A DNA stretch of 64,000 nt from Pseudarthrobacter raffinosi (GCF_023913735.1 NZ_JAMXBH010000001.1:124001-188000); one strand, 5' to 3'. Shown: positions 42,758 to 53,192, counted from the stretch's first letter. Numbers and translations are program-made. Notes: a model not told the origin generated them from the sequence alone.

Positions 42758-43200
42758 AATTAAAATCCTCCACTTGGGTGGGGTGGCCAGGGATGCGCCA
42801 TTGCAACCACTGCAAACGTCACGGGACGGATAGTGGTGCTTTCTGCAGGTTGGGGGCCTGATTGTGATATCCGTCACCGTGTGTGGTTTATGTTACAGCT
42901 CGTCAGAGGCAAATTTTAGGCTGGGGGGAGGCCGTCGGGTAGCGATCGCATAACAACTGCGTTACAGCCATGGCGCATTGGCAAAGTGTTCGCAAAGAAA
43001 CTTCTGTTGATCAGCAGTATTCCTCATGGGGCGGCCTGGCCTACGCGCGGCCCGGGGGCGCGTGCGACCGTCCACTCGGATGCATCACGGTTGCGTTTCG
43101 GCGCCATGGATGGGGAACTTATTGAAGCGCGGGCACGTGGAAGTTGGTAACGTGAACCTTAAGTTCAGCAACCCACCCCCTTACTTGGAGGACACCAGCA
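42758..43200. other. 443-bp divergent regulatory region between livHMGF and the Bax-inhibitor gene
   Basis: No gene is visible here. It holds the liv ribosome binding site (42766-42771), a CRP/GlxR-like site, and at 43187-43192 the TTGGAGG site of the next gene. AT-rich stretches (about 42885-42915 and 42940-43020) probably contain the promoters, but none matches consensus convincingly. I see no repeat or RNA motif in 43025-43180. Confidence 0.6.
42863..42878. promoter_or_regulatory. CRP/GlxR-like operator upstream of livHMGF
   Basis: TGTGA-TATCCG-TCACC matches TGTGA-N6-TCACA with one mismatch at the end. It lies 106 nt upstream of the livH start. Both halves of the leucine-type transporter thus share a site. 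Confidence 0.65.
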
Positions 43201-44100
43201 ATGGCACTTGGCGGAAACCCGATCTTCAACGGAAAGAATTTCCGTGGAGCCACCCAGGCACCGCCTGTCCCGCAGGCGCCCTACGGACAGACCCAGTACG
43301 GCCAGCAGCCTTACGGGCAGCGGGCTCCCGGCCAGGTCATGGATTCCCAGAACGGTTGGGGCCAGCAGCAGAACATGACCGATGAGCAGTTGCGCCAGAT
43401 GTACAACCAGCCGGCCGCAGGTCCCGCGGACACCGGCCGGATGACGTACGACGACGTCATCGTCAAGACTGCTGCCTGCCTCGGAGTCCTGCTGGCCGGT
43501 GCCGCGGTGACCCTGTTCGTCAGCATGGGGCTGGCCAGCATCCTGATGATCGTCGGTGCGCTGGGCGGCTTCGTCCTGGCACTGGTCAACACGTTCAAGA
43601 AGCAGCCTTCGCCGGCCCTGATCCTGGCCTATGCCGGGCTCGAAGGCCTGTTCCTCGGCGGCCTCACCCGCGTGCTTGACCTGATGTACCCGGGAGTCGG
43701 CCTGCAGGCCGTCATCGGCACGCTGTCCGTGTTCACCGTGACGCTGCTCCTGTTCAAGAGCGGCAAGGTGCGCGCCTCTCCCAAGGCCATGAAGTTCTTT
43801 ATGATCGCCCTGGTGGGTTACGGCCTGTTCTCCGTGGTCAACCTAGTCATGATGATGACGGGTATGACGACGGAACCGTTCGGCCTGCGCAGCGGCATCA
43901 TTGGTGTTGTCATCGGCATCCTGGCCATTGGCCTGGCCGCGTTCTCCCTGGTCATGGACTTCACCAGCATCGAAGCCGGCGTTCAGAGCGGTGCGCCGCA
44001 GCGCTTCTCCTGGACCGCGGCCTTCGGCCTGACGGTCACCCTGGTCTGGCTGTACGTGGAGATCATCCGCGTCCTGGCCATCCTCCGCGGCGAGGACTGA
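43201..44100 (+). CDS. Bax inhibitor-1 / YccA family membrane protein
   Basis: The 299-residue protein has a polar N-terminal region of about 80 residues with repeats of the type YGQ-QPYGQ and an NQP stretch, then seven TM helices of the BI-1-like fold (DDVIVKTAACLGVLLAGAAV onward; LAYAGLEGLFLGGLTRVLDLMYPG; ASPKAMKFFMIALVGYGLF; LVMDFTSIEAGVQSGAPQRFSW). The conserved Asp/Glu in the last helices fits the pH-sensing calcium-leak BI-1 family. A GGAGG site is upstream of ATG 43201. Confidence 0.88.
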   Translation: MALGGNPIFNGKNFRGATQAPPVPQAPYGQTQYGQQPYGQRAPGQVMDSQNGWGQQQNMTDEQLRQMYNQPAAGPADTGRMTYDDVIVKTAACLGVLLAGAAVTLFVSMGLASILMIVGALGGFVLALVNTFKKQPSPALILAYAGLEGLFLGGLTRVLDLMYPGVGLQAVIGTLSVFTVTLLLFKSGKVRASPKAMKFFMIALVGYGLFSVVNLVMMMTGMTTEPFGLRSGIIGVVIGILAIGLAAFSLVMDFTSIEAGVQSGAPQRFSWTAAFGLTVTLVWLYVEIIRVLAILRGED

Positions 44101-44143
44101 CAACAAAACCCGGCATCCGCCGTCGTAATTCGCACTCACAAGA

Positions 44144-44189
44144 AGAGGGCCCCACCGATGCATTTCGCATCAGGCGGGGCCCTCTTTTT
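44144..44189. terminator. bidirectional terminator between the BI-1 gene and galK
   Basis: AGAGGGCCCC (44144-44153) pairs with GGGGCCCTCT (44176-44185), with an inner GATGC/GCATC stem, and TTTT follows on the plus strand. The minus side reads CTTCTTGTG. It serves both convergent genes. Confidence 0.9.
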
Positions 44190-44201
44190 GCGGTATCAGC
44201 G

Positions 44202-45433
<1,232 letters not shown>

Positions 45434-45437
<4 letters not shown>

Positions 45438-46606
45438 GCGTGTACTCCTTCAGGCAGGGCCCCCAGAGCAGCAGGGACGGTTGCTGCAGGGACGGGGCTG
45501 GACTCCGGAACCACCACGGCACGGAGCCGCTCCGCCACGCTTTCCGGGGTGGTGTCATTGATAAAGGCGCCCATGGCGGCTTCGGAGCCGGCCAGGAACT
45601 TGAGCTTGTCCGCTGTCCGGCGGGGCGACGTCAGCTGGAGGTGCAGGTAGCTGGCGGGGCGCAGGAGGTCGTCAAGAGGGGCCTGGTGCCAGGCGGAAAT
45701 GTAGGGCGTCGGCGTCGGATACAGGGCATCGAGCCGTTTGAGCAGGTCAAGGTAGACATGGGCCAGTTCATCCTTTTCCTCACCGCTCAAGGCGGCCAGG
45801 TCGGGTACCTGCCGGTGCGGCACCAGGTGGATTTCCAGCGGCCAGCGGGCAGCGAACGGCACGTAGGCGCTGAAATTCTCGCCCTCCATCACCATTCGGC
45901 TCCCGTCCTCGCGTTCCGCCCGCAGAAGCGAGCCCGTCAGCGTCTGCCGCCCGTCGGACCCATCATAGAACTTGCGTGCGGCCGCTCCGATGACCCCTGC
46001 CCGGGGCGTGACGTAGGGGTACGCATAGATCTGGCCATGCGGGTGGTGGAGGGTGACGCCGATGTCGGCCCCGCGGTTTTCGAACGGGAACACCTGCTTG
46101 ATCCCCGGCAGTTTGCTGAGGACTTCGGTGCGGTGCGCCCACGCCTCAACTACAGTCCGGGCGCGGGCCTCACCCAGGCCACTGAACGATCCCGTGTGCT
46201 CGGGAGTGAACGCCACTACTTCGCAGCGTCCGTACGCGGGTCCGGTGGTGCCCCAGGCCGGAGTGGACGGCACTGGGCCCACAGCCGGGCCCAGCGACGG
46301 GAAGCGGTTTTCAAACACCACAACGTCGTAGTCGGGTGCTGGGATCTCGGAGGGGTTGTTCAGTGTGGTGGGGCAGATGGGGCACTGGTCGGCAGGCGGG
46401 AGGTGGGTGCGGGACTGCCGGTGCGCCGCGACGGCCACCCATTCGTCGGTGAGGGCATCGAAGCGTACTTCGCCAGGCTCGCCGCGCTCGGGCAAGGGCC
46501 GGTGATCGGTGGTGGTGGCCGCCGTGCGGGGCTGGGCAGTGGCGCCGTCGTCGAAATAAATCAGCTCCCGGCCATCGGCGAGCGTGGTGGTGGTGATACC
46601 TGTCAT
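45434..46606 (-). CDS. galT: galactose-1-phosphate uridylyltransferase
   Basis: GalT exchanges UMP between UDP-glucose and galactose-1-P. The 390-residue HIT-type protein has the active-site HPHGQIYAYPY motif, QCPICPTT (zinc ligands) and VFENRFPSLG. The ATG at 46606 has AAGGA 8 nt upstream; the in-frame ATG at 46663 is less likely because the leader would run into the operator region. It leads galT-galK and is divergent from galM. galE is not in the window. Confidence 0.95.
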
Positions 46607-46669
46607 GGCGGGGTCCTTTGCGTGCTGGTGCCGGAGGTGCCGGGCGTCCGTTGCCTCGATCATCCCATA

Positions 46670-46724
46670 TTTCGCTCAAAAATGAATAGTTTCACACAAA
46701 AGAGAACATTTCGCGGTGATGGCA
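46670..46724. promoter_or_regulatory. direct-repeat operator between galTK and galM
   Basis: TTTCGCTCAAAAATGA (46670) and TTTCACACAAAAGAGA (46690) agree at 12 of 16 positions and are 20 bp apart, with a third TTTCGC at 46709. Copies two DNA turns apart in the shared promoter of divergent gal genes suggest a repressor site, possibly DeoR-like. No regulator gene is nearby. Confidence 0.55.
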
Positions 46725-46756
46725 GGCTGTCCTTGCCCACTGTTACGGTGGTGCTC

Positions 46757-47716
46757 ATGACTTCGAGTGCAACCCCGGACGCGAGCATTCCCGTCGGATT
46801 CCAGACCTACGCCACCGGCCGGCAGTACGAACTCCGCAGGGGTGACGCGTTGGCCGTTGTGACTGAGTTGGCGGCCGGCCTGCGGCTCTACAGCCGCGCC
46901 GGTGTCCAGCTAACCGAGACCTATGGGGACGCCGAGATTTCCCCCGGCGCCGCCGGGATCACCCTCGCCCCCTGGGCAAACAGGGTGGAGGACGGGCTCT
47001 GGTACCTGGACGGTAAGAAGCAGCAACTGGACATCACGGAGGTTTCACGGAACAACGCCAGCCATGGACTGCTCCGCAACTCCGCCTACAGCTTGGTTGA
47101 TGAAGAGCAATATTCCGTGACCCTCGAGGCGACGGTCTTCCCGCAGCATGGCTACCCCTTCCTGGTGCGGCACCGTGTCCAGTACCTTCTCGGTGAGGAC
47201 CTTGGCCTGGAAGTCCGCCAGACGCTGATCAACGATTCCAACACGTCAGCGCCGTTCGTCCTGGGCGCCCACCCTTACCTGCGGCTGGGCGACGCGGACG
47301 TGGACCACCTGACCCTGACCGTCGCCGCCGGCACCCGACTGGTGGCGGACCAGCGCCTGATTCCGCGGAGCTCGGAGCCCGTCAGCGGGGACAGTGACTT
47401 CCGCAGCGGCCAAACGGTGGGGGACCTTGAGATCGATGTCGCCCTCACTGACCTGACGTTCGACGGCGGTGCGGCCCGCCATGTGCTCAGCGCACCTGAC
47501 GGCCGCAGTGTCACGTTGTGGCAGGACGAATCCTGCGGCTACGTCCACATCTTTGTGACAAGTGAGCTGCCCGGCAGGCCCAGGGCGGTGGCCATCGAAC
47601 CCATGACCGGTCCAGCCAACGCCTTCAACTCGGGTGACGGGCTGCGCTGGCTCCCGGCAGGAGAATCGTTCACGATGACCTGGGGGATTGATGCTGTCCT
47701 GGGCGGGGCCGGGTAG
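46757..47716 (+). CDS. galM: aldose 1-epimerase (galactose mutarotase)
   Basis: The 319-residue mutarotase-fold protein shows GITLAPWANRVEDG, the catalytic His motifs NNASHGLLRN and GAHPYLRLG, and a C-terminal IEPMTGPANAFN that carries the catalytic Glu. It interconverts alpha and beta galactose before GalK. The ATG at 46757 is chosen; GTG 46751 is in frame two codons earlier. Confidence 0.93.
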   Translation: MTSSATPDASIPVGFQTYATGRQYELRRGDALAVVTELAAGLRLYSRAGVQLTETYGDAEISPGAAGITLAPWANRVEDGLWYLDGKKQQLDITEVSRNNASHGLLRNSAYSLVDEEQYSVTLEATVFPQHGYPFLVRHRVQYLLGEDLGLEVRQTLINDSNTSAPFVLGAHPYLRLGDADVDHLTLTVAAGTRLVADQRLIPRSSEPVSGDSDFRSGQTVGDLEIDVALTDLTFDGGAARHVLSAPDGRSVTLWQDESCGYVHIFVTSELPGRPRAVAIEPMTGPANAFNSGDGLRWLPAGESFTMTWGIDAVLGGAG

Positions 47717-47756
47717 CCGTTTCGCATAAGGGCCTGTGCTGAGGAAGTATTAGGCT

Positions 47757-49070
47757 ATGACGCCAGCCGAGGACGCCACACCACCCGATTCAACGCCCAC
47801 AGGCACGGTACCGGACACGGTCCGGCCTGTGGAACCCGTCCGTCCGGCCCGGGTGCGGGCGGACCGGGAGCTTGAGAAGGACATTCCCTACGGTATCCGG
47901 ATCGCTGCTTCGTGGGCCTGGCGGCTTGGTCTCATCCTGTTGATGGCCGGCGCCCTGATTTGGCTGCTCAGCCGGATCAGCTTCCTGATTATCCCCGTTA
48001 TGGTGGCCGCGCTCCTGGCCGGACTGCTGAGCCCGGTGGTGCGCTGGCTGCGGAGCAGGCGCCTTCCGAACGGCGCCGCGGTGGCCATCACGGTGCTGGG
48101 GTTCATCGGCGTGATTGCTGGCGCCCTTGCCCTGGTGGGTCGCCAGCTGGCCGCAGGATTCGGGGAACTGTGGTCCCAGGCGCTGACGGGCGTGAGGCAG
48201 GTCCAGGACTGGCTGGCCGAAGGACCCCTGCACCTCACCGCCGACCAGATCGACCAGTACCTCAAGGAAGCATCCGCCGCACTCCAGAACAACAGCAGCA
48301 GCATCCTCAGCGGTGCGTTGTCCTTCGGCAGCACCGCAGGCCACTTCGCCGCGGGAATGGTGCTGGCCCTGTTCATCCTGATCTTCTTCCTGCTCGAAGG
48401 CGACAGGATCTGGGCCTTCCTGGTCCGCCTCCTCCCGAAGAAAGCGCGTGCGGCAACGTTCGGTGCCGGACGCAAGGGCTGGGCTTCGATGGTCAGCTAC
48501 GCACGGATCCAGATGTTTGTTGCGTTTGTTGACGCGGTAGGCATCGGCGCCGGCGCGGCCATCATCGGGGTGCCGCTTGCCCTGCCCCTGAGCGTGCTTG
48601 TGTTCATCGGTTCCTTTATCCCCGTAGTCGGTGCCCTGGTGACCGGGGCCATCGCCGTGCTCCTGGCCCTGGTGGCCAACGGGCCGGTCAACGCCCTGAT
48701 CATGCTGGCTATCGTACTGCTGGTCCAGCAGCTGGAGAGCCACATCCTGCAACCCCTCGTGATGGGCAAGGCCGTGGCCCTGCACCCGGTGGCGGTCATC
48801 CTCTCTGTGGCGGCGGGTTCGTACCTTGCGGGCATCCCCGGCGCGCTGTTCTCAGTCCCCATCCTCGCCGTAGCAAACTCCGCAATTCGCTACATCGCGG
48901 CCAGAACGTGGGAACATGAACAGGTGCTGGCAACCCCCGGAGGGCCGGTGACGCCAGGTCCGGACCATGATGACTCCATCAGGGACGTCCGGTTGCCGGG
49001 CTTCAAGCCCAAGCGCGGCAAGGACGCCGCAGCCAGCACAGAAGCAGCCAATCCGGACGCCCAGGCCTGA
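47757..49070 (+). CDS. AI-2E family transporter (UPF0118)
   Basis: The 437-residue polytopic protein has a long polar N-terminus, about eight TM helices, and family signatures FIIPVMVAALLAGLLSPVVRWL, FLLEGDRIW, LPKKARAATFGAGRKGWASMVSYARIQMFVAFVDAVGIGAGAAIIGVP, and QQLESHILQPLVMGKAVALHP. Members were tied to autoinducer-2 export in E. coli (TqsA) and to Na+/H+ exchange elsewhere; neither can be assigned here. The C-terminal 60 residues are hydrophilic. Confidence 0.9.
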   Translation: MTPAEDATPPDSTPTGTVPDTVRPVEPVRPARVRADRELEKDIPYGIRIAASWAWRLGLILLMAGALIWLLSRISFLIIPVMVAALLAGLLSPVVRWLRSRRLPNGAAVAITVLGFIGVIAGALALVGRQLAAGFGELWSQALTGVRQVQDWLAEGPLHLTADQIDQYLKEASAALQNNSSSILSGALSFGSTAGHFAAGMVLALFILIFFLLEGDRIWAFLVRLLPKKARAATFGAGRKGWASMVSYARIQMFVAFVDAVGIGAGAAIIGVPLALPLSVLVFIGSFIPVVGALVTGAIAVLLALVANGPVNALIMLAIVLLVQQLESHILQPLVMGKAVALHPVAVILSVAAGSYLAGIPGALFSVPILAVANSAIRYIAARTWEHEQVLATPGGPVTPGPDHDDSIRDVRLPGFKPKRGKDAAASTEAANPDAQA

Positions 49071-49119
49071 AACATGAGCCAAGGCGCCGGAGCCGTATCC
49101 ACCCAAGGAGCATAAGTCC

Positions 49120-50358
49120 GTGAACACCCTTGAAACCCTTCCCGTCACGCTGGACGATGTCCTGGAGGCGCAGAAGCTGCTCGAGGGGATTATTATGCGG
49201 ACCCCGGTGGAATCGTCACGGGCCCTGGGCGGGATGGTTGGCGGCGACGTCTTCTTCAAGTGCGAAAACCTGCAGCGGGCCGGATCGTTCAAGGTCCGCG
49301 GTGCCTATGTCCGCATGGCCAAGCTCTCGGCTGAGGACAAAAAACGCGGTGTTGTGGCCGCGTCAGCCGGAAACCACGCACAGGGCGTGGCCGTAGCCGC
49401 CAAAAGCCTGGGCATCAAGGCCCGCATCTACATGCCGCTGGGCGTAGCCCTCCCGAAACTGGCGGCCACGCGCAGCCACGGTGCGGAGGTGATCCTCCAC
49501 GGCCACAACGTGGATGAGGCCCTCGCCGAGGCGCAGCGCTACGCCGATGAGTCCGGCATGGTCTTTGTGCACCCTTTCGACAATGTTGATGTGGTGTCCG
49601 GCCAGGGAACCATCGGCCTGGAGATTCTCGAGCAGATCCCCAATGTGGACACCATCCTGATGGGTGTGGGCGGCGGCGGGCTGCTGGCCGGAGTTGCTGT
49701 CGCCGTCAAGGCCCGGGCCAGGGAACTTGGCCGGGAAATCCGCATCATCGGTGTCCAGGCCGAAAATGCTGCGGCTTATCCGCCGTCACTCGCCGCCGAC
49801 GCACTGGTTCCGCTGAAGAAAGTGTCCACCATGGCTGACGGCATTGCGGTGGGGCGGCCCGGACAGCTGCCCTTCAGCATCATCCGCGAGCTGGTGGATG
49901 ACGTTGTCACGGTCAGCGAGGATTCCCTGGCGCGGGCCCTGATCTTCCTGCTGGAGCGGGCCAAGATGGTGGTGGAACCCGCCGGGGCGGTTGGAGTTGC
50001 GGCCTTGATGGACGGCAAAATCGAAAACCCCGGGACCACGGCCGTGATCCTGTCCGGCGGCAATATCGATCCGATGCTGATGCTTAAAGTCATCCAGCGG
50101 GGCCTGTCCGCCGCCGGGCGCTACATGACAGTCCGGATGATGCTGGATGACCGGCCGGGCTCGCTGGCCACCATCGCCCGCATCATCGCCGAAAACGATG
50201 CGAACGTCACGGGCCTGGATCACACGCGTGTTGGCGGCTCCATCAGCATGGGCGACGTTTCCATCACCGTGAACCTCGAAACCAAGGGCCACGAACATTG
50301 TGAGCAGGTCCTCGGCGCCCTTCGTGCCGAGGGTTTCCAGCCCATTGTGGTGCATTAG
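49120..50358 (+). CDS. ilvA: threonine ammonia-lyase (threonine dehydratase) with ACT domain
   Basis: The enzyme deaminates threonine to 2-oxobutyrate, the first step of isoleucine synthesis. The 412-residue PLP enzyme shows the Schiff-base Lys58 in AGSFKVRGAY, GNHAQGVA, the glycine-rich loop GVGGGGLLAG, and a C-terminal ACT-like domain (about 330-412, MTVRMMLDDRPGSLATIARII). The one-ACT architecture matches IlvA/TdcB types in actinobacteria; catabolic versus biosynthetic role is not resolved. The GTG at 49120 has an AAGGAG site. Confidence 0.92.
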   Translation: MNTLETLPVTLDDVLEAQKLLEGIIMRTPVESSRALGGMVGGDVFFKCENLQRAGSFKVRGAYVRMAKLSAEDKKRGVVAASAGNHAQGVAVAAKSLGIKARIYMPLGVALPKLAATRSHGAEVILHGHNVDEALAEAQRYADESGMVFVHPFDNVDVVSGQGTIGLEILEQIPNVDTILMGVGGGGLLAGVAVAVKARARELGREIRIIGVQAENAAAYPPSLAADALVPLKKVSTMADGIAVGRPGQLPFSIIRELVDDVVTVSEDSLARALIFLLERAKMVVEPAGAVGVAALMDGKIENPGTTAVILSGGNIDPMLMLKVIQRGLSAAGRYMTVRMMLDDRPGSLATIARIIAENDANVTGLDHTRVGGSISMGDVSITVNLETKGHEHCEQVLGALRAEGFQPIVVH

Positions 50359-50366
50359 GAGCAGCC

Positions 50367-50984
50367 ATGCTTGACGCGATGGGGGACGGAAAGCCGCGGA
50401 ACCGGGAAACCACAGCCTCGCGGGCGAAGGGCGGACTGTTGGTGGCCGGCGGCTTTGTGGCCGTGCTCTTTGTGATCGAACTGTTCAACATGCTGACCCT
50501 GCATGCCCTGAACCGGACTTTCGGGCTCCGGCCCCGGTCCGCGGACGGGCTTCTGGACATCCTGACGTTCCCGCTGCTGCACGCCAATCTGAACCACCTG
50601 CTGTCCAATGCCCTGCCCCTGATCGTCTTCGGCTTCCTGGTGTTCCTCTCCGGCGTGAGGGTGTTCCTGACGGCCCTCGGGTTCAGCTGGCTGGGTTCCG
50701 GACTGACAGTGTGGCTGATTGGCGACGGCGGCATTACCGTTGGCGCCTCCGGCCTGGTTTTCGGATTGTTCGCCTTCCTCCTGGTGCGGGGTTTCTTCAA
50801 CCACAGCTGGCGCCAGATCCTGCTCGCCGTGGTGCTGTTTATGGTCTACGGAGGCATCCTGCTGGGGGTGCTGCCCATCATGGGCAGCTACATCTCCTGG
50901 CAGGCGCACCTCGGCGGCGCGGCAGGCGGAGTTGTCGCTGCCCTGTTGCTGCGCCCCAAGCACGCAAGAACGCCGGCCCCCTGA
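50367..50984 (+). CDS. rhomboid-family intramembrane serine protease
   Basis: The 205-residue membrane protein has six hydrophobic segments and the rhomboid hallmarks: LLHANLNHLLSNALPL, catalytic Ser128 in TVGASGLVFGL, and His181 in WQAHLGGAAGG. It cleaves transmembrane substrates; those in actinobacteria are mostly unknown. It follows ilvA by 8 nt. The N-terminus carries a short cytoplasmic segment. Confidence 0.9.
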   Translation: MLDAMGDGKPRNRETTASRAKGGLLVAGGFVAVLFVIELFNMLTLHALNRTFGLRPRSADGLLDILTFPLLHANLNHLLSNALPLIVFGFLVFLSGVRVFLTALGFSWLGSGLTVWLIGDGGITVGASGLVFGLFAFLLVRGFFNHSWRQILLAVVLFMVYGGILLGVLPIMGSYISWQAHLGGAAGGVVAALLLRPKHARTPAP

Positions 50985-50998
50985 CGGGGACCGGCGTT
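50969..50998 (+). terminator. hairpin overlapping the rhomboid stop codon
   Basis: AACGCCGG pairs with CCGGCGTT (50969-50976 and 50991-50998), with inner CCCC/GGGG. The stop TGA (50982-50984) is in the loop. It probably ends the ilvA-rhomboid transcript and may also serve the convergent greA. Confidence 0.6.
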
Positions 50999-51037
50999 GG
51001 CCAGGCTTGGTTGGCCTGAAACGATCAGTGTGAAGCG

Positions 51038-51532
51038 TCAGCCTGCGTAAGGCTTGGCGGAGAGGATCTCCACCGTGATGTCCTTGCCGTTCGGAGCCGT
51101 GTAGCTGAGCTTCGCGCCCTCTTTGTGGCCGACGATTGCGGCGCCGAGGGGTGACTTCTCACTGAACACGTCCAGGTCTGAATCGCCGGCGATTTCGCGG
51201 GACCCCAGCAGGAATGTCTCTTCGTCGCCTGCGATCCGGGCAACAACGAGCATGCCTGGCTCCACAATGCCGTCGTCAGCGGGGGACTCGCCCACGTGGG
51301 CATCGCGCAGAAGGGCCGTCAGCTGGCGGATCCGGGCTTCGATCTTGCCCTGCTCTTCTTTGGCTGCATGGTAGCCGCCGTTTTCCTTTAGGTCGCCCTC
51401 TTGCCGGGCAGCTTCAATCTTCTGGACGATCTCCGCACGGCCAGGGCCGGAAAGGTGGTCCAGCTCTGCCTTCAGGCGGTCAAAAGCTTCCTGGGTGAGC
51501 CAGGCTGCAGGCGCGCTGTTGGTGGTAGACAC
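51038..51532 (-). CDS. greA: transcription elongation factor GreA
   Basis: GreA rescues backtracked RNA polymerase by stimulating cleavage of the nascent RNA. The 164 residues show a coiled-coil N-terminal domain (AWLTQEAFDRLKAELDHLSGPGRAEIVQKIEAARQEGDLKENGGYHAAKEEQ; acidic tip DLKENGGYH) and a globular C-terminal domain ending SYTAPNGKDITVEILSAKPY. The GTG at 51532 has GGAG upstream. A good promoter lies about 90 nt upstream. Confidence 0.95.
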   Translation of the reverse strand: MSTTNSAPAAWLTQEAFDRLKAELDHLSGPGRAEIVQKIEAARQEGDLKENGGYHAAKEEQGKIEARIRQLTALLRDAHVGESPADDGIVEPGMLVVARIAGDEETFLLGSREIAGDSDLDVFSEKSPLGAAIVGHKEGAKLSYTAPNGKDITVEILSAKPYAG

Positions 51533-51627
51533 GGACTTCTCCTAATGGTCGTACATGCAAAAGACCCCGCAACGGTGGCCACGTATGGAACTCAGCAACC
51601 AGCTCAGCGGGGTAAAGGTATTGACCC

Positions 51628-51656
51628 ATTGTAGTCAAAACTCTGGACATACCCAA
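51628..51656 (-). promoter_or_regulatory. greA promoter
   Basis: On the minus strand TTGGGT, a 17-nt spacer, and TACAAT (five of six bases of the -10 consensus). The start site would be near 51621, about 90 nt upstream of greA. It lies between greA and the DUF4307 gene. Confidence 0.65.
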
Positions 51657-51684
51657 CCCGGGATGGGGCATAGATCACACGGCG

Positions 51685-52143
51685 CTACGTCCCGGCACTC
51701 GGAATCCAGCAGTCGTCCACCACGCCGGAAACTGACAAGGACTCCGTGCGGAGTGTCACGCGCTGCGAAACTGTCCTGCCGCCGTCGGCCGTTCCGTCAG
51801 CTTTCCCGGGCGGGATGTCCACTACTTTCCAGCCCACCACGGCGAACTTGGAGTCGAGGGCCTTGACGGCGCACTTGACGGCCGTCCCTGGTTCCCTGGT
51901 GACCTGGAAATCAACCTCGGTCGCCGTGGCATCGGTGGTGCTGAAACCGATGTCCTTGAACGTCACGTCAGAGCCGGCTGAGGACGTGGAGACCCAGGCC
52001 ATAAACCCCACTCCGGCCGCCAGCGCCGCTACGGCAATGCCACGTTTGACCGCACGCGGGAGGGGCTGCTTTTTACTGCCATAACGATTGGCTAGGCTAG
52101 TGTCTGCAGGCGGGGACGCGGCGGGCTGATCCTGGGTAGTCAC
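51685..52143 (-). CDS. DUF4307 domain-containing membrane protein
   Basis: The 152-residue protein has a polar N-terminus (QPAASPPADTSLANRYGSKKQPLPR), one TM helix (about 34-52, GIAVAALAAGVGFMAWVS) and an extracytoplasmic beta domain (VTFKDIGFSTTDATATEVDFQVTREPGTAVKCAVKALDSKFAVVGWKVV). It has no assigned function, but this gene is regularly encoded next to greA and mca in actinobacteria. The GTG at 52143 is the likely start. Confidence 0.85.
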   Translation of the reverse strand: MTTQDQPAASPPADTSLANRYGSKKQPLPRAVKRGIAVAALAAGVGFMAWVSTSSAGSDVTFKDIGFSTTDATATEVDFQVTREPGTAVKCAVKALDSKFAVVGWKVVDIPPGKADGTADGGRTVSQRVTLRTESLSVSGVVDDCWIPSAGT

Positions 52144-52286
52144 CAGTCCAGTTTAGTTCGGTTCCAGGCCGTGGCCGTCCGGGCCGGATCAGCACCCCCA
52201 GCACAGCTGTCCCGTCCGTCCAGTCATGCAAGTCCTCAGTCCAATGGCCGTCACAGCAGCCGCAGAAGAATAAGGAGCCGTCCTCG

Positions 52287-53192
52287 ATGACAGCGTCCAC
52301 CAATACCCCGGCAACGCTGAGGCTGCTAGCCGTGCATGCTCACCCGGACGACGAGTCAAGCAAGGGTGCCGCGACCATGGCCATGTACGCCGCCGCCGGA
52401 GTGGAAGTCATGGTGGCCACCTGCACCGACGGATCCCGCGGAGACATCCAGAACCCTGCCGTGGAAGCCGAGCCGCATCCCAAGCGGGACATGGCCGGGG
52501 CGCGCCGGCTGGAAATGGACCAGGCGGCCAAGGTATTGGGCATCCAGCAGCGCTGGTTGGGATTCACGGACTCCGGGCTGCCCGAGGGCGATCCGCTGCC
52601 GCCGCTGCCTGCCGGATCCTTCGCCGTCCAGCCGCTGGAGCGCGCCGCGGCGCCGCTGGTGCGGCTGGTCCGGGACTTCAAGCCGCAGGTGATCGTCAGC
52701 TATGACGAAAACGGGGGATACCCGCACCCGGACCACATCATGGCGCACCGGGTGGCAGTGGAGGCATTTGCGGCTGCGGGTGACCCCAGCAGGTATCCCG
52801 ACGCCGGAGCGGCCTGGGAACCCAGCAAGCTCTATTACGACAGGGCCTTCAGCCCGGACCGGTTCCGCGCACTGCATTTTGCCCTCGAGGAAGCAGGCCT
52901 GCAGTCCCCGTACGCCCAGCGGCTGGCCGCGTGGCTGGAAACGGACGCGGAAGGCCACACCCCGCCACAGGGTGCCCATGCCACCACCACGCAGATCGAC
53001 TGCGGGGACTTTTTTGAGGCCCGCGACGACGCACTCCGCGCGCACCGGACGCAGGTTGATCCGCTGGGCTTCTTCTTTGCCGTGTCGGCCGAGATGCAGC
53101 GCCGCGTGTGGCCGTGGGAAGACTACTCCCTGATCGAGTCCAGGGTCCCCGCGGAATTGCCCGAAAAGGACCTTTTCGCCGGGCTAAGATAG
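52287..53192 (+). CDS. mca: mycothiol conjugate amidase
   Basis: Mca cleaves mycothiol S-conjugates to mercapturic acids that are exported and glucosaminyl-inositol that is recycled, so it detoxifies electrophiles. The 301-residue LmbE/PIG-L metal hydrolase shows HAHPDDESSKGAATMAMYAAAG (zinc ligands His19, Asp22) and YPHPDHIMAHR. The ESSKG variant is typical of Mca rather than its paralogue MshB. An AAGGAG site precedes ATG 52287. Its presence implies a mycothiol-using actinobacterium. Confidence 0.95.
   Translation: MTASTNTPATLRLLAVHAHPDDESSKGAATMAMYAAAGVEVMVATCTDGSRGDIQNPAVEAEPHPKRDMAGARRLEMDQAAKVLGIQQRWLGFTDSGLPEGDPLPPLPAGSFAVQPLERAAAPLVRLVRDFKPQVIVSYDENGGYPHPDHIMAHRVAVEAFAAAGDPSRYPDAGAAWEPSKLYYDRAFSPDRFRALHFALEEAGLQSPYAQRLAAWLETDAEGHTPPQGAHATTTQIDCGDFFEARDDALRAHRTQVDPLGFFFAVSAEMQRRVWPWEDYSLIESRVPAELPEKDLFAGLR

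Noticed and set aside
42758-42877. Forty-residue N-terminal extension of livH from an upstream ATG
   Set aside because: The TTG at 42757 has a strong GGAGGA site and starts directly before the signal peptide; the extension overlaps the CRP-like site and has no family support.
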